Assembly: GCF_963678635.1 (NCBI RefSeq)
Contig: NC_087063.1
Span: 44,928,101-44,992,100, forward strand
From: Symsagittifera roscoffensis
Lineage: Eukaryota > Xenacoelomorpha > Acoela > Convolutidae
Direction of reading: 5' to 3'
DNA: 64,000 nucleotides
Below are positions 51,900-63,883 of this stretch, one piece after another; within the stretch, counting starts at the first letter, position 1; every line of letters begins with the position of its first letter. The notes beneath the pieces were generated by a model, which searched no databases, was not told where the DNA came from, and saw only the letters and a list, made by a program, of their open reading frames with translations. Position numbers and translations under genes: made by a program.

Positions 51900-54800
51900 G
51901 TCTTCAATTTAAAGTTATAGATCTTTTTGAAGTTAGAAGTTTGTCGGCTCAGGATAGTGGTGTTGGAATGGGGTGATGTTTGAAACTATTTTGATTGGTT
52001 GAATTTGAACTAGTTAACTCAAGATTGAAACTTGAAGGTTCTGTGGAAATAATTATCCAAGTATGATGAACATATCTTAATTAATCAGGGGGGTTTCTGA
52101 AATTATATTTTCTTTAAAAACTTAGCTTGTTAATAAACCATTAGTCCATGGGGCATGAGGTGTTCAGGGTTTATGTTTAATGTTATAAAGGTGACATAAT
52201 GTTATGATTTCCTTGTTTATGAAATCAGTTCTATTGTCTGTGACAAGGACTTCTGGTAATCCAATCTTTGCTATCCAGTGTCCATAAAAAGTTGAAGTTG
52301 TGTAGCCATAATACGCATTACAATGAGGTACAGGGTTGAGTGCTACATAATGAGTAAACTATCAACTATTACCATCATGTAAGAACTTTCTTCTGAAGAA
52401 GGTGATATAGGGCCTTTGTGTGTGTTTAATGATATTCTGTGGTTAAAAAATAGAGTACGTCGTTCGAAGTCTTGTTTTTCTGCTAATTATTTTGGTGTGA
52501 AAATGGCTTGTATAATTGATATGTTATGCCATCATTGCATATTATTTTTATCAAAGTCGGTGCATTTGGAAAAAAATTCGAATAAAGATTGAATATTTTT
52601 TTTCTGAACCTGCATGTCATTTTGTGTGTAAGGAATGTGAATGTGAAATGCAATAAAAAACCTTCTTAATGGAGGACAGGGTACTTTTGTTTCCTGGTTA
52701 TGATATTCCAACAGATTAGTGTTTTAATTGATTGTTGTAAAGTTGCATTTGCAGAAATATCTAAGTTTGTCGCACATATAGAATGGTTTTATTCCCTAAG
52801 TATGTGATATCAGCTTTCATTGGTGTTGTTTAATATTTGTGCCAAGCTTTACGTTGTCTAATTACGGGGTAATTTTTTTTACAGAGGTATATTTTCTAGT
52901 AGGTCTTGTAAGTTAAAGACCCTATTGATCGTATAATTTGAAATTAAGTCAGGAGGTCCTGAAAAGTTAAGGTCATCTGCTAAATTAGATTGTTCCTATG
53001 TTTTGATATTTTTTGTTGTGTATTGTTTTTTTATCCATGACGATTATGTATTGGTTTAAATGTATTTTACTTAGTAAATCTACTTCGTAGTGATTATTTT
53101 GACTATCGAGATTTAATGGGAATTCACTGGGTAATTGCATTCTAGTCGTGGTGATGTTTCGTCTTTTGCAAGGAAGAATTTTAGATTTTGTGGTATTTCT
53201 ACGGTTGTTTTTCGTTTTAAAAAATCAGGTGGTTTTTTTCGACTAAGTGTGTGTAGTAAAATAAGATTTTCTGATGCCGTCCAAACAATGTGAAAGTTTC
53301 GAATTTTCATCAAGACAAGTTGCAATCTATAAACTCTATGATTTGGATTTGTTTTTTGTGCAAAATGAAAAATTATTTGTTTATGACCTGTGAATGGAAC
53401 TGTTGGGCGTTTTGACCCAATAATTTAAAAATCATATTCTGTGAGTGTATATATAATGGCTGTACATTCTCTCATAAATGTAGAGAGTCTAGGTTCCACT
53501 TGTGTAAAAGTTCCTAAAATTTCTGATATATGTTTCATTTCATTTGTACCATTATTTGATTGAAAGAGTGCTGCGCCAATTCCAAAATTTGAGGCGTCAG
53601 ACATGGCGTAGAATGGTTGAGCTCAATCTGGAATTTTTTTCGTTTATACGTTTTTGATGTTCGAAACTAGTTTGTTAACGAAGTTTATTATAAAACGGTC
53701 TTAAGTATAGTTGCATTTCATAAATGTATTTACTCAAAAATTTTAATATTCTAAGAAACTCTTGAATTTTTTTTTATTAAATGGGTGTTGAAGTTTTAAT
53801 ATAGCATCTATTGGTGAATTTAAGTGAGTAATTGGACTACCTTCAATAATATGCCCAAGGAATTTAACACGAATGAGAAAAAAATGTGATTTATCTGTGA
53901 TGCTTTCATGTTTCCTCTTAATAAAAGTTGATGATATTTTTCTAATAATTAAAACATTTCTTGCTTTGTTCGAGACTGTATGAAAACATCGTCTATTTAT
54001 GTAAAAACATTTTTGCTGAGAATAGCTTATCAAAAAATTTTGCTCATAAAATCCGAAAAAGGTGCTGGTCCTATGGAACTTCCATTGAACAGTCTATTAA
54101 ATTCGTATTGTTGGTTTCCGATAACGAATTGTGTGAGCCGACGTGATTGTTTGTCTATTGGCAGTTGGTTGTATACATTGTTCATGTCAGCAGTGCTATA
54201 AAAATGTCCTTTTAATTTTGTGAGTATTACTTGATTTGGTTCTATGAGTCAATTAAATTTAGATTCATCAATGAGTGAATTTTAGGTATCTTGCGTTTAA
54301 GACAATTTTTAGTGATTCTCCTTCTGCGAGAATGATGAAGTGACTGATGAAGGTGTTTTCTTTGGGTTGTTTTTCTTTTTTTTACTGGTGATATGCCCTC
54401 ATATTGTTCAAAAATGTCTAGTAATCTGTTTACTTTATCTTGTAAGTGGATTGTAATTTTACTTGTTCTTTTAAAACTGCGTCAGGTTTAACAGGGAGGT
54501 GTAATGGTGAATGTATTGTTCCACAATGTCAAATTCAGATGTAGCCTAGACCTTTGGGATTTTTAATTAAATTTCTGCCAATTGATCAAATTTTTTCTGA
54601 TTGATTTGAGAGTTTAAAAAAATGAACTTTGCGAGAAATTTTTGTTGTTCATTCGTATATTTCAGTTTTTGAAAAATAGGTTTGAATTAAAGTGTTTTTG
54701 TGATGTAATTTGTGTTTTATTTAGAATCATTTCCAATTTTATTATTTGATAGTTTTTCGTTAACAATAGTTGATTGTCAAATGTCTAGCTTCAAAAAATT

Positions 54801-55585
54801 CTTTACTCTAAATGCTCTTTATTCTGTTTTGTGAAACTTTGCATTTGTTTCACAATATCCTGAAATCCTAAAAATAATGTGATTTTAAATAGTGACTTAA
54901 TGTTATGTGTAGAGATATCACATCAGATTTTGTATCTTTTGCGTATTTGATGGATGAAATTGTTACTCAAAAGAAAATGGATTGGTTTGAATTCAAGAGA
55001 GGACAAAAGTAAGTTTCGTTTTCTTTTCATCAAATTTATAACAATGTACTTGACTGATAGAGAAGTCATATACATGACATGAAATTGGTTTCAAGTGTTT
55101 GCGTTGTTGATTTTATCTGGGGTAGAATTTTGAGAAAAAAGGTTGTTGTTTATTGAGTCTTTGGAAAAATATTAAACATGTATTATCCATTTTTGTATAT
55201 TTGTTTTTTATGTGTAGCTTACTATTTAAGACGCTGATAGCTGGAATATTTTTTAAATAAATGGTATTTCAACGATATTATGATTTGTATCTGTTTTATG
55301 GAATATTTGCTTAAAGGGTATATTCAAGAGCTTGAATAAAAAAATTTTCCAAAATTTTTAAGGCTTGATTCTTGTGCTGTGGTTAGTTTATTTGAGGTTT
55401 TCAAAGGAGAAATTTGGTTGCAGGATTTGGGTTTCATTCCATTGGGAAGGTTTATAATATCAGATTCTGCTCCTGATTCTGTTAAAAAATCAGTTTCAAG
55501 ATGTGGTGATTGAAAAGTTTTGATTTTTTGGGCTGGGCTCTCTATTAGATGTGGGATTGTCCAAGTTTTTTCTATTGGTTGTTGT
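51900..55585 (-). pseudogene. pol: E3 pol, proximal copy, broken
   Basis: The protease region near 55.5-55.46 kb has the catalytic Asp codon changed (DFLTESGAES). RT pieces lie near 54.9-53.8 kb, with the YLDD site interrupted (a stop replaces Tyr, IDDVF follows) near 54.0 kb. RNase H is near 53.6 kb, and TRNase/integrase linker text (TTVEIPQNLKF) is at 53325-53113. Integrase runs to about 52.14 kb, where NGL is followed by pol-end text, a deletion like that in E1. Not functional. Confidence 0.88.
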
Positions 55586-55589
55586 ATCT

Positions 55590-58278
55590 TATTTGTGGTG
55601 TTTTAATAAATCTTCTTCATAACTGAATTAGTGTCAATTACGTGTGGTCTATACCCTACGGTATTTTGACTATTATTTGGTTCTTTGAGACTAATATGGT
55701 TTGCATTGTTTTGGTGATAATTCCATTTTTTGAATGATGGTTTACCTTTAAAATTTCGGTTCTTTTCATAGAAGTTTAAAGTTAGGATGATTTTTTTCTG
55801 CCAATCCATTTTCAGAGTCTGGGATATTATTTTTTCTAAAGTTTCTGTCTCTTCTGATTTCTTAGTGATTTCAGCTTGTTCTAGTGTTTACTAATGTTCG
55901 AAAATCTTTATAAGGTTCTCAAACTGATAATGAACGTGGTGTTCTCTTTTTTATTGCAGTTTTGCGTGATTGTGGTGTGAGGGTCATCATTGAAATATCA
56001 TTCATTTTTGTATTTTTGTAGTCATGCGTATTGAGGGAGTATGCTTTTCTTACTAAAGTTTCAATTCTTAATGCGAGTTGTTTTATTGTTTCGTTGGTGA
56101 GTCTACGGATTTCGTTGCATAGGACTCTTTGGTGTTGTTTATTTATTTCGATCAATAAAAATCTTGTGTGAATCGTTTCCAATCTGATTTTTTTCTATGA
56201 GTAGAACCAAAAATCACTTTTGAGCTACACTATCAAGTGCGGTTTGGATTAGAGCTGTACGTCTATGTATTCAATTTTGATGTATTGGTATATTTACTGG
56301 TTCTGGGACTATATTTAAGATTAAATTTGCTGTAACTGCATTTAAATAGGTAGTCCTTTAATGAGTATTCAGGATATGTTCCTGTGAATACCATGAGTGG
56401 TTTTTTAAAAGATATGGATGATCTACCCATAAAGTAAGGATTCATTGTCATTTGCAGTGATTTTGCTGCATTTGGTATTTCTAAAAATTTTTTAACTTGG
56501 GTCTTTGTAATCTCATGTTGTTGCAGATGAAATGGCAAGGGAATTTCGTTTTACATTTGATAAATTGATCATTTTGGGTATTTTTATGATTTTGTGATAT
56601 TATTTTATTATTATTTGATGTCAAATTTGTCTTTGAGGGAGGGATTGTTTTGTTTGTCGTGTTTGTTCGGAGTGCATGTAAGATTAAAAAGAATCTGTTT
56701 GAAAAATTTTATCTCATTGGTCATTATCATTCCAGTTGTCCTTTCCTGGATTTTTAATATATTGTTGATGATTTTCATTGAAGTTGTCTTCATCTTTTGA
56801 ATAGTGTGGCTGATTTCTTGTGAATTGTTCATTTGTTGGATTTCCATTTTTTGAAATGATAGATATTTTTCACTGCTGTCTGCTGTAGTTTTTTGATGTT
56901 CATTAAAGAAAACGGATTGGGAGCTCGTTGTGGTCTTTTTTTTGTAAGTTTGTTCTTGTAGTTGATTTTGAAGACGTGTCGTGTAAGAGGAATTTATTAT
57001 TGGTCTATTTAAATCATTGTTTGCGAAAACACCATAATTATCTTTTGCGAAATTATTATTTTTTAATGTTTTTCTTGTTTAATTGTCGTGACTTGGTTAT
57101 TGGTCTATATGTTTGATAATCCATTCGTGAATAGTTTGGAACAACAGATGGTTTTACTGTTGATTGAATAGTTGTTGGTGGAAATGGAGTATTCTTTTTG
57201 TATGGTGTCGTAAGTGTTGGATAAATAGGATAAATACTCTGTTGTGTTGTTGTAGGTATTGTTTCAACTATTTCCTCAATCACAAAATGTGATAGATTTT
57301 GAATGTCTTGTAATTTAAGGTTTCTAATTCCCTTAAGGGTTTCTTGTGTATTTATAAATGTTAAGTTTAAGCTATTGTTTCCTGTTCTATCGTTAAGCAA
57401 TGTGTTATCATTTAGGGGTGTTGCATCAATAATGAGTGGAGTAACTCTTGAATAATTTTTGAGTACAGAAACAGTGGCGGTTGCTCTACTTGAAATATCA
57501 GTGGTGATGTTGATAAAAAAAATGTGAGACTATTAAGCGTCCCAAACATAATCTGTTTGATTTGCTTGTATAGTTTCATCGTCTCAGATTTGTGGTTGAA
57601 ATGTTGAAATGAAATTGATGTTGAAATGAAATCTAAATTGGGAACAAAGTAGTCTTATATGAACCATGCCAGGAGTCGTTGTCGATCATGTTTTACAAAT
57701 TGTGATATTTCATTATCAGTGAATCTTTCAAAAATTGTATCTAGAATTTGTGAGAAAAGGTTGGTTTCCTGTCTTACAGTTGCATGTCAAGATGTTTGAA
57801 GTGGTGACTCATTTATTGTTTCTTTTGCTTCTAATAAAGATATATAGTTATAAATAATAGTGAAAACATCGTGTGAAAATATTGAATATGCTCTTTTTGA
57901 GTTTTGATGTTCGGTACTTTTTATATATACTGTTTAAATTTTTGAGAAGTCTTTATCTATGTCATCTGTTTGTATTTGATGTGGTGTTTGATTTGATTGT
58001 GATGGCAAGATTTCAATAGTGAATCTTCCGTAATGTGAAGTGATATTACAGATGCCTTTTAGATAGTCATTAAGTATTTGTCTTCCAATTCCTACTTTAA
58101 GAAACTCCTGTTCAGATGGGTTTTTTCCTCTTTCGAATAAATATGCAATTAATTTATGACAAAATTGTGCCTGTCCTTTAGTGGGATCACTTTGTGGATG
58201 CATGACAGCGGGAAGGTTAGAGTCAATGTCAAATATTTTGCCGTTTTGAATCGTTTTTAGCATTGTAGTAAGGTTCAT
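55590..58278 (-). pseudogene. gag: E3 gag, broken
   Basis: Starts MNLTTMLKTIQNG at 58278. The N-terminal block (FCHKLIAYLFERGKNP, GICNITSHYG) matches E2 Gag. Further pieces: TTTQQSIYPIYPTLTTP (57400-57056), a capsid start (PLMVFTGTYPEYS, 56538-56263), the QRVLCNEIRRLTNETIKQ part (56182-55919) and NRNFKGKPSFKKW (55809-55603). The zinc-knuckle cysteines are missing: a deletion joins the text after KKW to other sequence. Multiple frameshifts. Confidence 0.9.
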
Positions 58279-58299
58279 ATGTAATTTTCAATAAGTCTT

Positions 58300-58687
58300 C
58301 CAATTATATAGTCGTACTGGTTTACAAACATATGATTTTTTTTTGTTCTGGGTTTGCCTTTTATTGATGATGTTGTTGTTGACTCTGAGTCTGAGAATTC
58401 ATTTCTTTTGTTTATTGGGTTGTTTTTATTTATTGATTCTTATAAATTCTGAAGTTTTTGTATTGTAGTTGTAGCTTATTCAGAAACTGCGTTACGTGTT
58501 TTTTAAAATCTTCGTTTTATAAAAGGTTTTTAATTCGCTATAATTGCCTTTTTCGTGTTTGTCTTTTCGATCTAATGTATCCTATTGTTTGTCTATATGG
58601 TGTAATTACAAGACTGTATTTTTCGTTTTGAGTTAAACAATTGCGAAGTACTATTGTTTCTTTACTACCTAAACTATCTCTCGATAT
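58300..58687 (-). pseudogene. E3 pre-gag ORF2, broken
   Basis: Reads LGSKETIVLRNC and LVITPYRQTIGYIRSKRQT, close to E2 ORF2 residues 6-45. The E2 start ATG corresponds to ATA here (58687-58685). Later codons are frameshifted. Important as independent protein-level support for ORF2. Confidence 0.75.
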
Positions 58688-59741
58688 AAGGTTTAGGATG
58701 AGAGATGCGAAATCCCGGGGTAAGAATTTTTAATTCTTAAACTGTAAATTTTTACGTTTTTATGGGCTATCTTAACATGGGGCATTGATTGTCGAGGTTC
58801 ACGGGTTGAACAGAGAGTATATCAATTCGTTGGAATAATGTTTGCTCTCACGTGACAAAGATTTAATTTAAGAAAACTTACTCAATCTTACTTGGGTTTT
58901 TGATTTGGGATCAACAGTTGGAGAAAAGTAGATCAATCCACAAGTTTCAGGTGTAATTAGAACGCAAGTAGATCGCTAGACACTATTTTAAAACTTTCTA
59001 ATATTTTGGTGGTTTTAACGTGGGTGAGCTGAGAGGAAGGGCTCAAGTGACGGATGAGTAACCGAAGTTCTTCACTGTTTAGTTTGATTATAATGGTTGG
59101 ATTTCTAGCAAAAATTTTCACCCTGAGTTTTTTTATAAGGGTTGGAGATGAATCGACGTTTGAGGTTGTGAGACATTTTTAATTGGGGGGGGGGAACAAA
59201 ATTGTTCTGATTGATCCAAGGGAAGCCTTGATGATCAAATAATTTCAGTGAACAATCTTTAATTTAAGGTTAAATTTGAAGACCCAAGGAAAACCCTAAT
59301 GATCTGTATTTTCAAAACAGTTTTGATTATCAAAAAGCAAGGATAGGTCTTGATAATTATTTAGATACAAATTTACTAGAGTAAATGTTTAGGTTAAGAA
59401 TTTGTTTAAGAACTATGATTTTAAATGAGGTTAGTTTTTGAATAAAGGTAGTGTTGTTTTAGGTGAAGAAGCGAGGGTGACGAAAACACAAGTTCTTGAA
59501 AAACCAAGAAGGTTTTTCTCTAAAAAACTAATTTAATTTTAATTTCAAAGTAATTTTGTATTTTTGTTCAGTAAAATTTAATTTTACAGAAGTTTTCAAA
59601 CATATTTTACTGCAGATTTTAATGAAAGAAATGACTTGTGTTCTTTTTATCAGTTGTTATTATGGTTAAATAAAATGGCAATGGAGCATACGGAAATTTT
59701 CTGCTTGGAATTTCACTTTAGTTTTCCAAGTAAAAAAAATT
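58688..59741 (-). promoter_or_regulatory. E3 leader with hairpin repeats
   Basis: Counterpart of E2 18513-19439. Three foldable elements related to GATCATCAAGG...CCTTGGATC lie at about 59214-59237, 59282-59305 and 59330-59365, followed in the element's direction by the CCAACCCT/GACCC-type repeats. Both the E2 and E3 leaders keep these although the sequence around them has drifted. Confidence 0.5.
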
Positions 59742-59939
59742 TCATGTCAGAGAATGAAAATCCACTGCAAAGAGCAGACTGAAGACATCTACTCTTTGCG
59801 GTTTGCGTCTTGTCAGGATATAGTAGCTTTGTCTATCGGTCAGTTTTTGAACTGATGTTTGTTGCAGGGTTTGAAATATTGGAGTAGATTCCTTGAGACG
59901 TGAAGACATATCTATTAAATTGTCTATTCCATCTATCAA
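59742..59939 (-). CDS. E3 small basic ORF1
   Basis: An intact short frame in an otherwise broken element. The likely start is ATG at 59909 (MSSRLKESTPIFQT), giving about 55 aa, or 59939. It keeps IFQT, a TRRKPQR basic motif and FHSLT before the stop, matching the E2 and E5 proteins. Shorter than those by about 12 residues in the middle. Function unknown. Confidence 0.5.
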   Translation of the reverse strand: MIDGIDNLIDMSSRLKESTPIFQTLQQTSVQKLTDRQSYYILTRRKPQRVDVFSLLFAVDFHSLT

Positions 59940-60020
59940 TTTGCATTGTTTATAACTTTGGTCTTTTTTCTTATTCTAATTTGCTAAACCAAGGTTAGTT
60001 AGTGCTGGTTCGGGGCCATT

Positions 60021-60030
60021 GGTCGCACCA
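60021..60030 (-). other. E3 primer-binding site
   Basis: Minus strand TGGTGCGACC, two bases after the LTR, identical to the ten bases in E2 and E5. Confidence 0.8.
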
Positions 60031-60032
60031 GA

Positions 60033-60422
60033 TGAGTTTTAGCCAGAAGTAGCTTTCTCATAGTGTAATTTCAGATGAGGTACACCGTCTGTTTGTCACG
60101 CTATATTATTTTCGGCCGGACAGATGCGTGCAACTTCTCAGTCTACAAACAATCTTAATCTTACTCTTTGATCTCTTAATCTCAATAGATCTATTTTATA
60201 CTGGTATTTGCAGGCTAGGTTTATGAGACTTGTCCAAAAGAGAACAACTGTCTTCTAAGACTTATTCAAAATGTTCTGGTGCTGAAACTACAATTAGTTT
60301 CAGCACTACAATTAATTGTCAGTGTTAGTTATGGAATATGGTTGATTAGTTAGTAATATTTTCTAGAAATAGTTTTATCAATAATGTAATTAGTTATTAA
60401 TACTAGTTTAGAACTGGTTCCA
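60033..60422 (-). repeat. E3 5' LTR (390 bp), shared with a neighbouring remnant
   Basis: Minus strand starts TGGAACCAGTTC at 60422 and ends AAACTCA. Clearly diverged from the 3' LTR, in keeping with age. Hairpin at 60279-60306. Sequence outside it (60423 on) is another copy's 3' interior, so this LTR serves two elements. Confidence 0.92.
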
Positions 60423-60640
60423 CCCATCCGGGCTTCAGAGAGTTTTTAGTTTTTGATTGGTTTATTGTAGTGAACGGCGGATGGAGAGATTTATTATTCT
60501 TTGGAGAGTTTTCTTTTGAGTGGTTGGAGCAGTTACTTCGTGAAGGGAGGAGCGATGTCGTTGTTTTGTAGAAAGAAGAAGGACAGTTTTTCGTGTTCCA
60601 GAAGTGGGTATCGTTTGATCGTGGGTCGTCTTGATTGTGT
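60423..60640 (-). mobile_element. Remnant of the 3' interior of another copy, adjoining the E3 5' LTR
   Basis: Aligns with 39172-39360: CGGATGGAGAGATTT, TCGTGAAGGG and TTCCAGAAGTGGGTATCGTT are shared. It ends abruptly near 60640. Its presence beyond the LTR indicates a tandem LTR-interior-LTR-interior-LTR arrangement later truncated. Confidence 0.8.
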
Positions 60641-60870
60641 TGTATTTTCTATCAATTTATCAATTTTTATCGTTTCTCATAGTTTTTCTCTATATTTATC
60701 AAGCATTACACAATTCAAATGTATTATTTTAATTTTGACAGCTCATCATAACGTCATCATAACATGACAATTCACATTACAGCTCATCATAGTTGATGTA
60801 AAGATCATGCAAAATTTAATTATTGTTTAGACACATCCAGTTCTTGGAAACTCGAGTTTAAATTTGGGAG

Positions 60871-61142
60871 CTTGATATTTTTGAATGTCCTGTGTAACAA
60901 TCAACCAAAAAATACTTTAAGATAATTTTTTTCATATCCGATATTACTTATTTTTAATCATCTGCGAGTGCATCATCTAATTAGAAGATTAGCAAATAGC
61001 AATCCTCTTGATATTTTTGAATGTCCTGTGTAACAATCAACCAAAAAATACTTTAAGATAATTTTTTTCATATCCGATATTACTTATTTTTAATCATCTG
61101 CGAGTGCATCATCTAATTAGAAGATTAGCAAATAGCAATCTC
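60871..61142. repeat. 136-bp exact tandem duplication
   Basis: 60871-61006 and 61007-61142 appear identical (start CTTGATATTTTTGAATGTCC). Diverged relatives of the same text, marked by GGAAGATTATCAxATAGCAATCT and a following AGACTT box, lie near 61590-61640 and 61870-61930, so the whole spacer is a decayed repeat array. Confidence 0.85.
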
Positions 61143-63219
61143 AAAATCATACCGACTTAACGCTGCTGGTTGCTTGCTTTTCTTTGTATAGAAAAAACCA
61201 TGGTCGAGCTTGGGCTTTTTCTGATGCGATTTCATGTACCCCATAGAAAAAAGTTCATAGAGGACTAATGGTCGAGTCATTTTGATGCTTTTTGAGTCGA
61301 GGCTCTAATTCCAAAATTTGTTTGAAAAAATGCGTTTCATATATAGTTTCAGGCATGGTATACAGATCAATTTGTAATTTTCATTTTACGGTATCAACTA
61401 CAATTACTTATAGTTGATTCAGCGACCAAACAAAACTTAATTTGATTTTAGCAATATCAAGCTTAAAGAAGTTTAAATTCAATTTGGAAACTTGGTATTG
61501 GTTGGAATTCTTGTAAAACACGTATCTAGAAAATTACTTCATGTCAATTTTTTTAAATTCGATCTTGAATGCGTTAATCATCTCGAATGCATCATCAAAT
61601 TGGAAGATTATCAGATAGCAATCTTAATAGACTTAACGTTGTGGGTTGCTCGCTTTTCTTCGTGTTGATTGGAATCATAGTCCTGATTGGAATTTTTTTT
61701 GAAGTCAAAAAATCATTGAGTACTGAGGGTGGAGTCTTTTTTATGCTTCGTCAGTAGTCGCTCTGAAAAGTCTGGGTTATTGAAACACTAGTATAACAAT
61801 TATCGTTAAACTACTTTTTTCATTTTCTTAAATCCGATCTTAAGCAATTCTAATCACCTGCAAGGCATCATTAAATTGGAAGATTATCAAATAGCAATCT
61901 AAACATCACATAGACTTGAAACTAAGTGTTGCTTTATTTTCTTAAGAGGGGAAAAATATCCTCTTTCTATGACGCAATTTTATAACCCAAAATTGTAGAA
62001 TCATCGGTGTTTTCTTTTGCATTGTTCACTGAAGCAATCGAGATTGGAATTTTTTCACATTCAATTCCTGAAACAATTTAGCAACATTTTCATTACAAAA
62101 TGAGAACTTAAAAAGAACATATTCTTTATAAAAAAGATATGGTTTTTTATAGAAAAAACAAGGAGCTCAATGATGAACCTGATAAAATCTGTTCGGACAG
62201 GAGAGCCGAGGACTAAACCGAATGCTTTGACTGAGTAAGAACTAATTAAAAAGCTCTCTAGTCGCTCAAGGGAGGTTATCTAGCAATGTTATGTTGCAAA
62301 ATACCATCTCAAACTTTTGTTCCAGAATTAACATAACAGAAGAGCATAATAGATTAAGACTAAGTCTAAAAGAAGAACGCAAAAATTTTTCAAGGTAATA
62401 AGAAAAAAGGACAATTTTTGCAGAATTGTTAGTTTATATTGCTATAATTTGTATTAAGCGTTTAGATGAATTTTTTCGATGGATACAAGAGTTGGTAGTA
62501 CAACAAGTTAAAAGGTTAAGCTCAATCATCTGCATTTGTGAAGCTGATAAAAAGATTGAGAACAATATTTCACAAACTGTTGAGAGTTAGATTTCGATGA
62601 AAGAAGTTATTTTGCGTCCCCCACTATTGCTATCAAATTTCCTAAAAACTTTGTTCGAATGTAGCCAATTGCAAATTGATTGTCTGAAGATATTCACAAT
62701 TCCCGGAACAAACTAATTATTATAGTTTTTTATAGTATTTGGATGTAAAAGCTCTAAACAGGCTGTCGCGTTCTTGAATTGCTGATTACGTTTTTAAACA
62801 TTACATCTAAAAGTTTTACATATTATTAAAGTTCAGTGATCTTAAATGAGTTCGAAAAAATCCTTGAAAAAGTCGATGAGCAGTAGTCGATGAGACGAAT
62901 GAAAAAACGACAACTTCCAATTCAGTATGGTGTGGCAAAGCCAAAAAAAAAACAGAAACGAATTGAGAAAAAAAGAAAAGGGAAAAAAGTTATCAGTTTT
63001 AAAAAACTTTCTTTCTGTGCTTATTGCTATTACTTATAAAGTTTGCTTGCAATTTTTTGTAAGAGATTAAGCTATGCGTTGTTGATTAAAACTTAAAATA
63101 GCTACCAAAATCATGAACAATTTGAAGAGAAAAGCTTTCAGTTGGCGACCACCTAGCGGGTTGTGTGCATGTATGCTTGGCTGAGATTGCTTCCTACTTC
63201 CACGAACGCTAAAAGGTTG
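61143..63219. other. Spacer with degenerate repeats, no gene recognised
   Basis: Diverged units related to the 136-bp repeat occupy about 61143-61950. From there to the E5 LTR nothing was recognised: AT-rich, no supported frame, no RNA gene. Confidence 0.5.
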
Positions 63220-63555
63220 TGCAACCAGTTCTAAACTAAGACTTATAGACCAATTACAATTATGATGGAATTTCACTATAAAATCTTTTTAACTTACCAA
63301 TCATTTTCCATCTCTAACATTTACACTTATTTGTAAGTGCTGAAGCTACTTGTAGTTTCAGCACCAGAACAAATTAAATAAAAGTTAGAATACAGTTGTA
63401 TACACTAGATCTATTGAGACTAGGAGATATAAGAGTAAGATTAGGATCGGTATTAGACTAAGAAGTTATCCGGCCGAAAATAAGATAGCGTGACGAGCAG
63501 ACGGTGAACCTTATCTAAAATTACTCTATGAGTATAACCAATAAGTCATAACTCA
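63220..63555 (+). repeat. E5 5' LTR (about 336 bp)
   Basis: Starts TGCAACCAGTTC (G to C at the third base compared with other LTRs) and ends CATAACTCA. Has the hairpin (63337-63364), ATATAAGAGTAAG and CCGGCCGAAAATAAGATAGCG. Slightly shorter than the others, mainly by a gap after AGAAGTT. Confidence 0.88.
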
Positions 63556-63557
63556 TC

Positions 63558-63567
63558 TGGTGCGACC
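63558..63567 (+). other. E5 primer-binding site
   Basis: TGGTGCGACC after a TC spacer, as in E2 and E3. Confidence 0.8.
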
Positions 63568-63679
63568 AAAAGTTTCGAACAAGACCTTAACTAAATTAGA
63601 TTTAGAAAAAATAGATCTTAGAATTAGACAATTGCAAAACTGCAAAAATGCGGAAGACGGAAGAGATAATGTAATAAAA

Positions 63680-63883
63680 ATGTCTCTACGTCTCAATAAA
63701 CCTATGCCAAATTTTCAAACAAAACCAGAAATACCAGGTATTGAAAGAAGATCAAGATCGTGGCGCGAAAGACAATCAGGAATCGGACCACTTTGCAACA
63801 TGATAGTACGACGGAAACCGGAACAAACTTTTGTATTTAGAAAACTTTATGTAGTAACTTTAAATTTTCATTTACTGACATGA
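63680..63883 (+). CDS. E5 small basic ORF1, 67 aa
   Basis: Starts MSLRLNKPMPNFQT, with basic patch ERRSRSWRERQ, NMIVRRKPEQTFVFR and LNFHLLT before the stop. Nearly the same length and motif order as the E2 protein while many third positions differ, which points to selection on the protein. The frame is open upstream to the primer-binding site but has no earlier ATG there, so this ATG is preferred. Function unknown. Confidence 0.6.
   Translation: MSLRLNKPMPNFQTKPEIPGIERRSRSWRERQSGIGPLCNMIVRRKPEQTFVFRKLYVVTLNFHLLT

Larger units (their letters stand above)
38786..60422 (-). mobile_element. E3: decayed giant LTR retrotransposon of the same lineage, 21.6 kb
   Basis: Reading right to left: 5' LTR, primer-binding site, small basic ORF, leader, ORF2, gag, pol, ORF3, then a second pol-to-ORF3 stretch, envelope-like end, ORF4, duplicated 3' UTR and 3' LTR. 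The genes are broken throughout. The repeated pol/ORF3 block (about 53.4-49.42 kb and 49.42-44.72 kb) makes the element longer than one genome unit. It arose by internal duplication or by recombination of two copies. Confidence 0.9.
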
